From assembly GCA_937927625.1 (NCBI GenBank), contig CALBSD010000086.1, positions 1 through 25,539 on the forward strand: 25,539 nt of DNA, given 5' to 3'. The notes beneath the pieces are model-generated. The model worked only from the letters and a program-made list of their open reading frames with translations. It did no database searches and had not been told where the DNA came from. The position numbers and the translations under genes are program-made. The DNA comes from an uncultured Actinomycetes bacterium (lineage in GTDB: Bacteria > Actinomycetota > Acidimicrobiia > Acidimicrobiales > Ilumatobacteraceae). Within the stretch, counting starts at the first letter, position 1. Every line of letters begins with the position of its first letter. Below, in pieces: positions 15,297 to 23,680 of the stretch.

Positions 15297-16496
15297 TTAG
15301 CGCTGCTGAACAGTGGGTTCACCCGTCGAAACGTCCACAACGGCCAAGGTGGCAGGGTCTTGCCGACGGAACAAAACAACCACTGCTACCAGCTTGTTCT
15401 GCAGGTCAGTCGGTGGACCAAAGCGCACCACGGTGCCACCCTTCAGAATCATGGAGAGCTCTCCGCCACCGGTGAGTTCCAAGGCTTTGACCTTCGGGCG
15501 AATCTCGTCAGGAAGTGCAAGGACTAATTGAGCCGCGGCACGAAAGACATCATCAGCGATGGCGCCTGCTTCCAGATTCGGCCCGAGACCGCGCACTTGG
15601 AGATACTTCGTCGGCCAACCAGACAGGACAGTGATGATGTGTCCGCGAGCATCGACAACGCGAGCCTTCTGATCTGCCCCGACGTACCAAACCACAGGCA
15701 CCCGCTCGGAGACTTCGACCAAAGCACTGCTCGGGAAATCTGTCGTGATTCGTACTTCCGACACCCATGGATCTTTCAGAAGTTGCTCACGAGCCTTGGC
15801 TGTGTCCACCGTAAAGATGGATGCACCCTTGATGGAATCAGTGACCTTTTTGATGGTGGCGGAAGATGTGTATACAACACCTTCAAGATCGACATGACGA
15901 ACTGCAAATAGTGGCGACGCAAGAACAGCCATGATGAACACAATGAAGCCGATGATGACTCCGGCCAGCTTCAACCACTTCACTCGCTTCAGTCGTTCAC
16001 GTCGCTTGCGCTTGCGCTGACGTTCTTCAAATCGCGGATCGGGGCGATCATCGTCAACGATGACGACTCGGTCCCCGTCGCGATCATCGATGACCAAAGT
16101 TCCACCACTGTCGTCGGACATGTCAATGACGTCAGCGCCACGTGTCAAAGGCTTAAGAAGCGGGTCTGCCGGAGCCGGCGTGAGGTCGTACTCCACATCG
16201 TCGCCGCCAATGACAATGACATCAGCTCTGTATCCATCTGAATCATCACGAGCCAACGGGAGAACTTGTGCGGTGATTTCACCAGTTGGTTCACTCACCT
16301 CTGTTGTTGCCGCAATGGATGTGGTGTCCCCCAACGGCGTGGGATCAACATCAACGCTGGGCTGCGGCGGACGAGGCACACCCTTTGTTGGACCGAACAG
16401 GTCCGACAGCTCTTTCAGAACTTCATCACTGACTTCGGTGACAGCGATTTCTTCACGAGGCTTCATTGGGTCTGATTCATCATGAGAGTTATTCAT
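15297..16496 (-). CDS. ftsQ: Cell division protein FtsQ with long cytoplasmic extension
   Basis: FtsQ is a bitopic divisome protein that links early and late division proteins. The 399-residue protein has a single membrane segment (about 175-196), preceded by a very basic stretch RKRKRRERLKRVK (about 161-173). The POTRA domain is about 197-269 (FAVRHVDLEGVVYTSS...PWVSEVRITTDFPSSALVEV), and the FtsQ beta domain follows. The cytoplasmic part before the basic stretch, about 155 residues, is unusually long, strongly acidic and low in predicted structure, with repeated Asp-rich runs. FtsQ proteins of E. coli or Bacillus have only 20-30 cytoplasmic residues; actinobacterial ones are often longer. 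The ATG at 16496 overlaps the murB stop by eight bases and is preceded by GGGGGAG four bases upstream, so translation is probably coupled. Confidence 0.93.
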   Translation of the reverse strand: MNNSHDESDPMKPREEIAVTEVSDEVLKELSDLFGPTKGVPRPPQPSVDVDPTPLGDTTSIAATTEVSEPTGEITAQVLPLARDDSDGYRADVIVIGGDDVEYDLTPAPADPLLKPLTRGADVIDMSDDSGGTLVIDDRDGDRVVIVDDDRPDPRFEERQRKRKRRERLKRVKWLKLAGVIIGFIVFIMAVLASPLFAVRHVDLEGVVYTSSATIKKVTDSIKGASIFTVDTAKAREQLLKDPWVSEVRITTDFPSSALVEVSERVPVVWYVGADQKARVVDARGHIITVLSGWPTKYLQVRGLGPNLEAGAIADDVFRAAAQLVLALPDEIRPKVKALELTGGGELSMILKGGTVVRFGPPTDLQNKLVAVVVLFRRQDPATLAVVDVSTGEPTVQQR

Positions 16497-17517
16497 GTGT
16501 CTCCCCCATCAATTGCATGAGCGCTTGCGTAGCAAGTACTCGATCGGCGTCCGTGTGTCGAGGATCTGCAAATCGCTGAGCAATGCCTTCATCAAAACCG
16601 AGAAGACACACTTCGCTCCGCAGGAGAACACCTTTTTCCTGCATCACAGTTTCTTGCACATGTGACATCACCGCAACGATGTCGCTTGCTGTTGCACCAT
16701 CAGATGCCTGAATGAAATTGGCATGCTTCTCTGACACTTGAGCGCCACCCACAGCGAATCCACGAAGTCCACACGAATCAATGAGCGCACCCGAACTGCC
16801 ATCACCCGGCGCAGGGTTCACAAAGACTGAACCCGCATTACGACCACCGGGCTGATGTTCCCGACGCCATGCAACAACGTCATCAATTTCTTTCTGACCG
16901 TCAGCAACATCGCAACCCACGGTGTGGAGTCTTGCCGAAACCACAACGTGGTGAGCGGCTAATGCCGAGCCACGGAAGTGCAATCCCAATTGATCTGCCG
17001 AGACTGTCTCGATTCGACCGGACCTCAACGATGCAATCTCCACCGAACGCAATGAATCGACCATCTCGGCGCCATGGCCACCCGCATTCATGCGAACAGC
17101 ACCACCGACACTGCCGGGAATTCCCACGCACCATTCGAGTCCACCGCGACCAGCTTTCACAGAGCGACGCGCCAACACGGGCATGGTGACGCTGCCTGCA
17201 ACGACAACATCATCACCATCAATTTCAATGGTCGCTTCATTTGCAGGTGCAGTCACAACAACAACGAGACCGTTGAATCCGTTGTCTGCAATCAACGTGT
17301 TACTTCCTCGGCCAATCACTGCCATCGGAATACTCGGATATTGCGAAGTAATCCCCACCAATGTTTTGATGTCATCAGCCGCAGCAACGGTGACGGAAAG
17401 CGCTGCAACACCACCCACTGCGTATGTGGTGAGTGTCGCAAGTGGACGATTGACGACGGGCACTAATCCGGCTTGTGAAAGTTCTGCGGCCAGCGCGTCA
17501 AGTGTCGCTGCGCTCAT
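16489..17517 (-). CDS. murB: UDP-N-acetylenolpyruvoylglucosamine reductase
   Basis: MurB reduces UDP-GlcNAc-enolpyruvate to UDP-MurNAc with NADPH and FAD. This cytoplasmic reaction is the second committed step of peptidoglycan synthesis. In the 342 residues the FAD-binding parts are clear: PMAVIGRGSNTLIAD (GRGSN at 69-73) and GIPGSVGGAVRMNAGGHGAE (about 132-151). RNAGSVFVNP holds the likely catalytic serine S230, and SEVCLLG (E302) near the C-terminus completes the active site. The ATG at 17517 overlaps the murC stop (ATGA). Having murB between murC and ftsQ differs from Mycobacterium tuberculosis, where murB lies elsewhere, but is seen in other lineages. No ddl or ftsA gene accompanies it. 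Confidence 0.96.
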   Translation of the reverse strand: MSAATLDALAAELSQAGLVPVVNRPLATLTTYAVGGVAALSVTVAAADDIKTLVGITSQYPSIPMAVIGRGSNTLIADNGFNGLVVVVTAPANEATIEIDGDDVVVAGSVTMPVLARRSVKAGRGGLEWCVGIPGSVGGAVRMNAGGHGAEMVDSLRSVEIASLRSGRIETVSADQLGLHFRGSALAAHHVVVSARLHTVGCDVADGQKEIDDVVAWRREHQPGGRNAGSVFVNPAPGDGSSGALIDSCGLRGFAVGGAQVSEKHANFIQASDGATASDIVAVMSHVQETVMQEKGVLLRSEVCLLGFDEGIAQRFADPRHTDADRVLATQALMQLMGETHE

Positions 17518-18932
17518 CGCGATCCAGCATTCATTAGGTCATCGGGAAATGTCTCAATGTCGCCACAGCCCATCGAGATACAGATGTCTCCAGGAGAGGC
17601 AATTTCTGCAACTGCATTCACGATGTCTTGGCGTGTTGGTGCCCACACAATGTTCGCGGACGGATGTGATGAGCGAATGGCGTTCACCACCAACTCCCCT
17701 GTCACGCCTTCAATAAATGCAGTACCCGAGGCATACACATCCGTAATCACCACAACGTCCGCCGCGGTAAAGCAGTCGGCATATGTATCGGCCATGGCGG
17801 CGATGCGATGAAATCTGTTGGGCTGGAACACGGCAATTGTTTTGCCCGTGGTGCGCGGATGAGTACGAGCAGCGGCAATGGCGGCCTCAATCTCGGCAGG
17901 AAGATGGGCGTAATCATCAATCAGTACTGCGCCATTGAATTCACCGCGCTCCGTAAAGCGGCGCTGCACACCACGGAATGATTCCGCCGCAGTGCAAGCG
18001 ACTTGTGGCTCTACTCCGAGTGCTGTTGCCATTGCGATTGCAGCTGCAAGGTTCGATGCATTGTGTTCTCCGCGCAAGAGCGAAGAACACATCAATGTCG
18101 CTTCGCCGACTCGCAATTGCACCGTGATGCCGTTGGGTTCGGACTTCGTGGAAAGAATTTGTACATCTGCATGTGCCGAGCGCCCAAAGGTACGCAAGCG
18201 GCTTTCCCCTTGAAGAGCATTCAGCAGAGCGTTGCTAGGAGAATCATCGATGTTTGCCACGACAATGCCGCTGGTTCGGAGTGCAGCGTCGATAAAACAT
18301 TGCTGCACCTTTTCAAACGTTCCGAAGTAGTCAAGGTGGTCAACATCGATATTGGTGACGACGAGATGCGACAGTGGCAGAACATCAAGCGTTCCGTCGC
18401 TTTCATCACATTCCAAAACAAAGTGCTTGTCGGCACCATGACGGGCACCCACAGGCATGCCGTCAATCTGTCCACCAACAATGCACGAAGGATCAAAACC
18501 AGACCCAACCAGAATGTGTGTCAACAATGCGGTTGTTGTGGTCTTTCCATGAGTTCCGGCAACACCAATACATTCAGTAATGGCGCATAACGACGCTAAG
18601 AGTCCTGAACGATGTCGAACCGCAACTGACGTGCGCTGCGCTTCGACAATCTCCACATTGGACATAGGAATGGCAGTGGAATACGTGACCACGTCAACGC
18701 CATGAACCAATGAAGCAGCATGACCGCCCGAAATTGTGATTCCCTCGCCCTGAAGGATCTCAGTGACCTCAGATGCGCGCATGTCGGACCCCGAAACGGT
18801 GTGGCCACGAGCGGCCAAAAGACTGGCCAAGGGGCTCATGCCAGGTCCACCTATGCCGACAACATGACAGCGACGGCTCATTGAAAGATCAATGAGCTCT
18901 TCTGGCTGGCGACGTGATGGTGCAGAGGACAT
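17514..18932 (-). CDS. murC: UDP-N-acetylmuramate-L-alanine ligase
   Basis: MurC adds L-alanine to UDP-MurNAc using ATP, the first amino acid of the stem peptide. The 472-residue protein shows the N-terminal Rossmann loop HVVGIGGPGMSPLA (about 23-36), the ATP loop GTHGKTTTT (126-134), ECDESDGT and NIDVDHLDYFG in the central domain, and IDDYAHLPAEI in the C-terminal domain, all standard for MurC. Of the Mur ligases here it is the one with the GTHGKT variant. The ATG at 18932 is 29 bases after murG and lacks a strong ribosome-binding site. The stop overlaps the murB start by four bases. Confidence 0.97.
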   Translation of the reverse strand: MSSAPSRRQPEELIDLSMSRRCHVVGIGGPGMSPLASLLAARGHTVSGSDMRASEVTEILQGEGITISGGHAASLVHGVDVVTYSTAIPMSNVEIVEAQRTSVAVRHRSGLLASLCAITECIGVAGTHGKTTTTALLTHILVGSGFDPSCIVGGQIDGMPVGARHGADKHFVLECDESDGTLDVLPLSHLVVTNIDVDHLDYFGTFEKVQQCFIDAALRTSGIVVANIDDSPSNALLNALQGESRLRTFGRSAHADVQILSTKSEPNGITVQLRVGEATLMCSSLLRGEHNASNLAAAIAMATALGVEPQVACTAAESFRGVQRRFTERGEFNGAVLIDDYAHLPAEIEAAIAAARTHPRTTGKTIAVFQPNRFHRIAAMADTYADCFTAADVVVITDVYASGTAFIEGVTGELVVNAIRSSHPSANIVWAPTRQDIVNAVAEIASPGDICISMGCGDIETFPDDLMNAGSR

Positions 18933-18961
18933 GGGTGTCCCATTGTTTCACGCGACAGAGG

Positions 18962-20065
18962 TCAGCGAGCGGCGTTCTTGATGGCATCGACAAGGAGATT
19001 GCTGCGATGGGCTTCTCCCATACGGCGTGCATTCCCTGCAAGCTGAGCCCGCGCACCGGAATTATTCACAAGTGACACGATTTCTTTCACGGCGGATCCA
19101 TCTGCACAGTGAGCCTCTGTCACCACAACTGCGGCGTCCGCATCCCCTAGCCATTGAGCATTCAGTTTTTGATGTCCGTCAGCACTGACTTCCCACGGAA
19201 CAACAACTGCGGCCACACCGACAGTCACGATTTCAGCAACGGTGCTCGCACCAGCGCGCACCACAAGCAAGTCTGAAGCTGCATACACCTGCGCCATACG
19301 ACTCTCGTATCCCACACGTTGATACGTCACACCTTCGGGGGCCTCAGGAAGCGCATCGTCAACAAATCGCTTTCCACAAATGTGAAGCACATGGACGTTC
19401 GGAACCTCTTCACACGCCTCTAGTAACGAAGGAACAAGCGAGTTCAGAACACCGGAGCCCAACGACCCACCCATCACAGTGACGAGAACAGCGTTAGCTG
19501 CAACGCCAAGTTCAGCGCGTGCAGAGGAACGCGCTGCTTGAACATCAAGATGTCGCAATGCCGAGCGAACTGGTGCACCGGTAATCACTGCGCGAGGCAA
19601 ATCAACGCCGGGAAATGCGATGGCCGAAAGAGTCGCATGCTTTGCTTGTCGACGTGTCGCCAGCCCAGGCATACGGTCGTAGCTCACACAGACCAATGGA
19701 ATACCTGCTGCAATTGCAGCTGCCGACATGGGTTCGCTCGCATAACCACCCACGGATACGACAACGCGAGGTTGCCATTTCTTCATGAGTGATCGCGCCA
19801 TGATGCGACTACGCAAAAGACGAGCTGGCAACGCGAGGTTTCGCGCTATCCCCTTTGGTGACATCGAACGCTGCAATCCAGAGATGGGCAGATATTCGGC
19901 AGGAATCGATGAGCCCGTCATCAGTGATCGCTCAACACCTCGACGAGAACCAACGTAACGAAGCTCGGAGGCGTCGAATCCCGACTCCATCAATGATTCG
20001 AGAATTGCTTGTGCAGGAATGAAGTGACCACTCGTCCCTCCACCTGTCACCACTGCAAATACCAT
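18962..20065 (-). CDS. murG: UDP-GlcNAc:lipid I N-acetylglucosaminyltransferase
   Basis: MurG transfers GlcNAc to lipid I on the inner face of the membrane to make lipid II. The 367-residue GT-B protein begins MVFAVVTGGGTSGHFIPA with the first glycine loop at 8-14. The second, GGSLGSGVLN, lies in the middle, and the donor-binding C-terminal half contains VRAGASTVAEI and VVPWEVSADGHQKLNAQ. The frame is open 59 codons further, but that would lie inside ftsW and show no homology. The ATG at 20065 has GAAGAG six bases upstream, 11 bases after the ftsW stop. It is in the classical ftsW-murG-murC order. Confidence 0.96.
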   Translation of the reverse strand: MVFAVVTGGGTSGHFIPAQAILESLMESGFDASELRYVGSRRGVERSLMTGSSIPAEYLPISGLQRSMSPKGIARNLALPARLLRSRIMARSLMKKWQPRVVVSVGGYASEPMSAAAIAAGIPLVCVSYDRMPGLATRRQAKHATLSAIAFPGVDLPRAVITGAPVRSALRHLDVQAARSSARAELGVAANAVLVTVMGGSLGSGVLNSLVPSLLEACEEVPNVHVLHICGKRFVDDALPEAPEGVTYQRVGYESRMAQVYAASDLLVVRAGASTVAEIVTVGVAAVVVPWEVSADGHQKLNAQWLGDADAAVVVTEAHCADGSAVKEIVSLVNNSGARAQLAGNARRMGEAHRSNLLVDAIKNAAR

Positions 20066-20076
20066 GACGAACTCTT

Positions 20077-21279
20077 CTACGACTTCTTCACGTAACGAGC
20101 CACGTTCAACAACAGACCGATTGCAGCCATCGATGCAATCATCGACGAGCCACCGTAAGAGAGGAACGGAAGTGTGAGTCCCGTCATCGGCATCATGCCG
20201 ACAACACCACCAATATTGACGATGGCTTGAATACCGAACCATGCCGAGATGCCACCCGTAATGTACGCACCATGCATGTCCGTTGCAGAGAGAGCAACTT
20301 GAATGCCGAAGAGCACCAACAAAGCAAAGCCGCCAATCACCATGACAGTTCCGAAGATGCCGAGCTCTTCTGCAATCACGGAAAAGATGAAGTCGCTATA
20401 CGCCAAGGGCACATAGCCCCACTTGCTAGTGCCTGAACCAATTCCGGTTCCGCTCCAGCCACCATTAGCGATGGACAACAGCGCTTGATACACCTGATAT
20501 CCACTTGTTTCCTTCGTTGCATCGAGATTCATAAAGGCCAACAATCGTTCACTGGCGCGCTGTGCAAACTTCAACACAAAGAGTCCACCAAGGAACATGC
20601 CGAACGCAGTGCCACCTACTTGCTTGCCGGGCATCGCAGACATGAACATCATCGCCAGCACAATGCCCGAGAAAATAATGGCGCTACCGAAGTCACGCTG
20701 TAGAGCGCAGAGACCCACAGTGATTCCGACAGTCACCAACAACGGATACAGAACAATGTCCTTAATTGCCACTGCGCGGTGACGCTTTGACAACAGGTTT
20801 GCGCAGAACAAGATGGTCGCAATCTTCATGAACTCAGACGGCTGAAAACGGAATGGACCAATATCAAGCCATGCCTTTGCACCGTTGATCAGCTGACCTT
20901 TCGCCAACACGAGAAGGTTCATCAGAATGGTGCTTCCTGCGAAGAGACCGAGAAGCTTGTCGTTTTTCCACACGTTGTATGGCTGGCGGTATGCCACCCA
21001 ACCAGCGACAGTGCCCAGCCCCACCCAAATGAGCTGCTTCGTAAACATGCTCCATGCAGACGAACCGGAATGCAGGCTCGTCACAGAAGATGACGACAAC
21101 ACCATGACTAGACCAAGCATTACGAACGATGCGGCAATGATCAGAATCCAATAAAACGCCGGAGGTGGCTTCTCAAGAGACAAACGCGAGTTCTGCTTAT
21201 CGGCAATACCAGTACGTCGAAGAACGCTCAGACGACGGTCTTTCAGCGATTGGGAACCACGAGAAGTTTCATTAGCCAT
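20077..21279 (-). CDS. ftsW: Peptidoglycan polymerase FtsW (SEDS family)
   Basis: FtsW is the SEDS-family glycosyltransferase that polymerises lipid II at the septum together with FtsI. The 400-residue protein has a cytoplasmic N-terminal part of about 40 residues followed by about ten hydrophobic segments. Signature stretches are WLDIGPFRFQPSEFMKIA, LQRDFGSAIIFSGIVLAMMF and, near the C-terminus, TGLTLPFLSYGGSSMIA. I chose the ATG at 21279 because CCTCCTC on the plus strand (GAGGAGG, 21290-21296) lies ten bases upstream. That start shares one base with the murD stop (TAATG). A twelve-codon longer frame would overlap murD further and begin before the ribosome-binding site. Confidence 0.95.
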   Translation of the reverse strand: MANETSRGSQSLKDRRLSVLRRTGIADKQNSRLSLEKPPPAFYWILIIAASFVMLGLVMVLSSSSVTSLHSGSSAWSMFTKQLIWVGLGTVAGWVAYRQPYNVWKNDKLLGLFAGSTILMNLLVLAKGQLINGAKAWLDIGPFRFQPSEFMKIATILFCANLLSKRHRAVAIKDIVLYPLLVTVGITVGLCALQRDFGSAIIFSGIVLAMMFMSAMPGKQVGGTAFGMFLGGLFVLKFAQRASERLLAFMNLDATKETSGYQVYQALLSIANGGWSGTGIGSGTSKWGYVPLAYSDFIFSVIAEELGIFGTVMVIGGFALLVLFGIQVALSATDMHGAYITGGISAWFGIQAIVNIGGVVGMMPMTGLTLPFLSYGGSSMIASMAAIGLLLNVARYVKKS

Positions 21280-22619
21280 TAGTTCGATGCCTCCTCGAAA
21301 TGGCGATTCACACATTCCTTAAAGTGATCCCCGCGTTCGTTGTAACTGCGATACCAGTCATAACTAGTGCATCCTGGCGAGAGCACTACTGCTGCGCCGG
21401 GTACTGCCATGGTTGACGCTTCAAGCACCGCCTGCTGCATGTCCGAAGCAGTTCGTACTTCACAAATACCGTCAAAAGCTTCAGCGATCAGCGAGGCATC
21501 ATCACCAATCGCGACAACACCCACCATTCGCTGTGGTTCCGTCGCCATCTGCGAAAGATCAAGACCCTTATTGCGACCACCAGCAATGAGAACGAGTCGG
21601 TCAAATGCCCGAATGGCAGTGAGCGCAGCATGTGGGCTCGTGGCCTTCGAGTCGTCGTACCACGACGAACCATTGAATTCACCGACGAGTTCGATGCGAT
21701 GATGCGCAGATTCAAAATTGGAAAGTGCGTCACACAGCGCATCAACCGATACCAGTCCCGATTCAACAACGAGAGCTGCCGCTGCAAGAGAATTAGTGAT
21801 GTCATGCGGCATCGAACGCCACAGCTGCGAAATGTCACACAGCGGACCTCCGGGAGCCATCAATGCTGACTTTGTGGAGTTGTATTCGCCAGAGGAAAGA
21901 CCAAACGACACAACACGAGCATGGGATCGATGTGCCGCAGCAGAAATCACTTCGTTTCCAAACGGGAAGACAGCGACATCATCTTCGCGAGCGAATTTCC
22001 ACATTCGTTCTTTTGCATTGGCATAGTCATCAATGTCTGGATGCCAGTCCAGGTGATCTGGTGCAAAGTTCAACCACACCGATGCATTGCAACGAAACTG
22101 CGTGGTGAACTTCAAGCGGAAACTCGAACATTCCACGACGAAGACGTCGTAGTCGCCGTCAAGAGCTGCAACAAACGGAACGTCGGTGTTCCCGACTTCA
22201 GCAACTTTGTATCCGTTCTCGCGCAACAAGTGGGCAGCGATCATCGTCGTTGTGGTCTTGCCGTCAGTGCCTGTTATGCCAAGGATAAGACGGGGTCCGC
22301 CTGCTCGGCGCTGTTCCCATTCATACGCAACATCGATTTCTGTTCGCACAGCGATGCCTCGTTGTTGTGCAGCAAGGATTGCCGGATGCGAGGGAGGAAC
22401 TCCTGGTGCAGGCATCAATGTGTCGACACCGCTGAGCAACGCTTCCACTGCCCCATCGGAATTCATGTCAACAAGTTCGGCATTCAATTCGGTCGCCAAA
22501 GCACGATGATCGTCCGAGATGCGATTATCAGCAAGTGTCACCGCGATGTCGCGACCGACCAACGCACGCGCAACGGCAGTACCTGTCAGTGCAAGGCCAA
22601 GAACCGCGACATGGCGCAT
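21279..22619 (-). CDS. murD: UDP-N-acetylmuramoyl-L-alanine-D-glutamate ligase
   Basis: MurD adds D-glutamate to UDP-MurNAc-L-Ala. The 446-residue protein has the N-terminal UDP-binding fold (HVAVLGLALTGTAVARAL), PAPGVPPSHP, and the ATP loop GTDGKTTTT (about 117-125). WLNFAPDHLDWHPDIDDYANAK carries the usual HLD motif, and YDDSKATSPHAALTAI together with LIAGGRNKGLDL are diagnostic of MurD. The ATG at 22619 is two bases after the mraY stop, and the stop overlaps the ftsW start by one base, so it is embedded in a coupled operon. Confidence 0.97.
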   Translation of the reverse strand: MRHVAVLGLALTGTAVARALVGRDIAVTLADNRISDDHRALATELNAELVDMNSDGAVEALLSGVDTLMPAPGVPPSHPAILAAQQRGIAVRTEIDVAYEWEQRRAGGPRLILGITGTDGKTTTTMIAAHLLRENGYKVAEVGNTDVPFVAALDGDYDVFVVECSSFRLKFTTQFRCNASVWLNFAPDHLDWHPDIDDYANAKERMWKFAREDDVAVFPFGNEVISAAAHRSHARVVSFGLSSGEYNSTKSALMAPGGPLCDISQLWRSMPHDITNSLAAAALVVESGLVSVDALCDALSNFESAHHRIELVGEFNGSSWYDDSKATSPHAALTAIRAFDRLVLIAGGRNKGLDLSQMATEPQRMVGVVAIGDDASLIAEAFDGICEVRTASDMQQAVLEASTMAVPGAAVVLSPGCTSYDWYRSYNERGDHFKECVNRHFEEASN

Positions 22620-22621
22620 TG

Positions 22622-23680
22622 TTAGTGCCCCGCGAAGTTGTCGGCGATATGTGTGAAGTCAGCGATAAAGATTCCGAGTGCGACGGCAACGAAGACGCCC
22701 GAGATAATCCAGAAGCGGATAATCACAGTTGTTTCAGGCCAACCGAGTAACTCGAAATGGTGATGGATCGGAGACATTCGGAAGAGACGCTTTTTGCGAC
22801 CAGATGCTTTGAACACCGTCATTTGCAATGCAACAGATCCGGATTCCATAACATTGAGAGCGCAAACTATGGGCAACAACAAATGGGTGTTCGTCGTAAC
22901 TGCTAAGAGACCAAGCGCAGCACCGATTCCTAGAGCACCGACGTCTCCCATGAAGATGCGCGCTGGTGCTGCATTCCACCACAAGAACCCACCGCATGCT
23001 CCCGCCATGGACGCAGAGAACACTGCAAGGTCAAGCGGGTTCACAAGGTGGTACACATCTGGGTTACGAAAGGCCCAGTACGCAATCACCGTGAAAGCAA
23101 GGAACCCGAACAGCGCTGAACCAGCAGCTAATCCGTCGAGTCCATCGGTGACATTGACTGCATTCGTTGTCGACCACACCATGATTGCTGTCCAAAGAAC
23201 CCACAGAACTTTGGGAAGTTCCCAACCGGGAAGATCAAAACGCGTGAAAGACAATGTCTCACTAACACCTGTTCCCATCGCCAACCACACCATCACGAGA
23301 ACAACGAGACCAAACGTGATGTAGCCCTTCTTTTTCCAGAAGATGCCTCGGTTGTGTGACTTGCGAACCTTGAGATAATCGTCGAGGAATCCCATTGCCG
23401 CGAGAATCACGACGCCAGCCCACATAATCATCGCTTGGTCGGACAACGCAATGCCACCACGAAGGTGAGCAACGAGCCAACCAATAAATGCAGAAACCAA
23501 GATGGCGAGTCCGCCCATTGTGGCCGTGCCCTGTTTCTTCATGTGATGAACAGGACCGTTGTCTTCAGAACCAAGAATCGGCTGACCCTTACCAAGATTG
23601 TCAAAAAACGCAATCAAACGACGCGTTCCAAATAAGGACAAAATCATTGAAACGGCACCAGCGATAAGTACAGCAATCAC
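22622..23680 (-). CDS. mraY: Phospho-N-acetylmuramoyl-pentapeptide transferase
   Basis: MraY (murX in mycobacteria) transfers phospho-MurNAc-pentapeptide to undecaprenyl phosphate, making lipid I. The 352-residue membrane protein has about ten hydrophobic segments. Catalytic motifs are GFLDDYLKVRK (D100, D101), NAVNVTDGLDGLAAG (about 173-187), RIFMGDVGALGIG (D246) and SPIHHHFELLGW (HHH at 306-308). The GTG at 23680 overlaps the murE stop (GTGA) and is preceded by GGGGAG six bases upstream. In the common bacterial order murF lies between murE and mraY. Its absence here is notable because MraY's normal substrate is the MurF product. Confidence 0.97.
   Translation of the reverse strand: MIAVLIAGAVSMILSLFGTRRLIAFFDNLGKGQPILGSEDNGPVHHMKKQGTATMGGLAILVSAFIGWLVAHLRGGIALSDQAMIMWAGVVILAAMGFLDDYLKVRKSHNRGIFWKKKGYITFGLVVLVMVWLAMGTGVSETLSFTRFDLPGWELPKVLWVLWTAIMVWSTTNAVNVTDGLDGLAAGSALFGFLAFTVIAYWAFRNPDVYHLVNPLDLAVFSASMAGACGGFLWWNAAPARIFMGDVGALGIGAALGLLAVTTNTHLLLPIVCALNVMESGSVALQMTVFKASGRKKRLFRMSPIHHHFELLGWPETTVIIRFWIISGVFVAVALGIFIADFTHIADNFAGH

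Noticed and set aside
20066..20242. N-terminal extension of murG by 59 codons
   Set aside because: It lies almost entirely inside the 3' end of ftsW, is rich in Cys and Trp unlike MurG proteins, and homologous sequence starts at the ATG at 20065, which has a ribosome-binding-like GAAGAG upstream.
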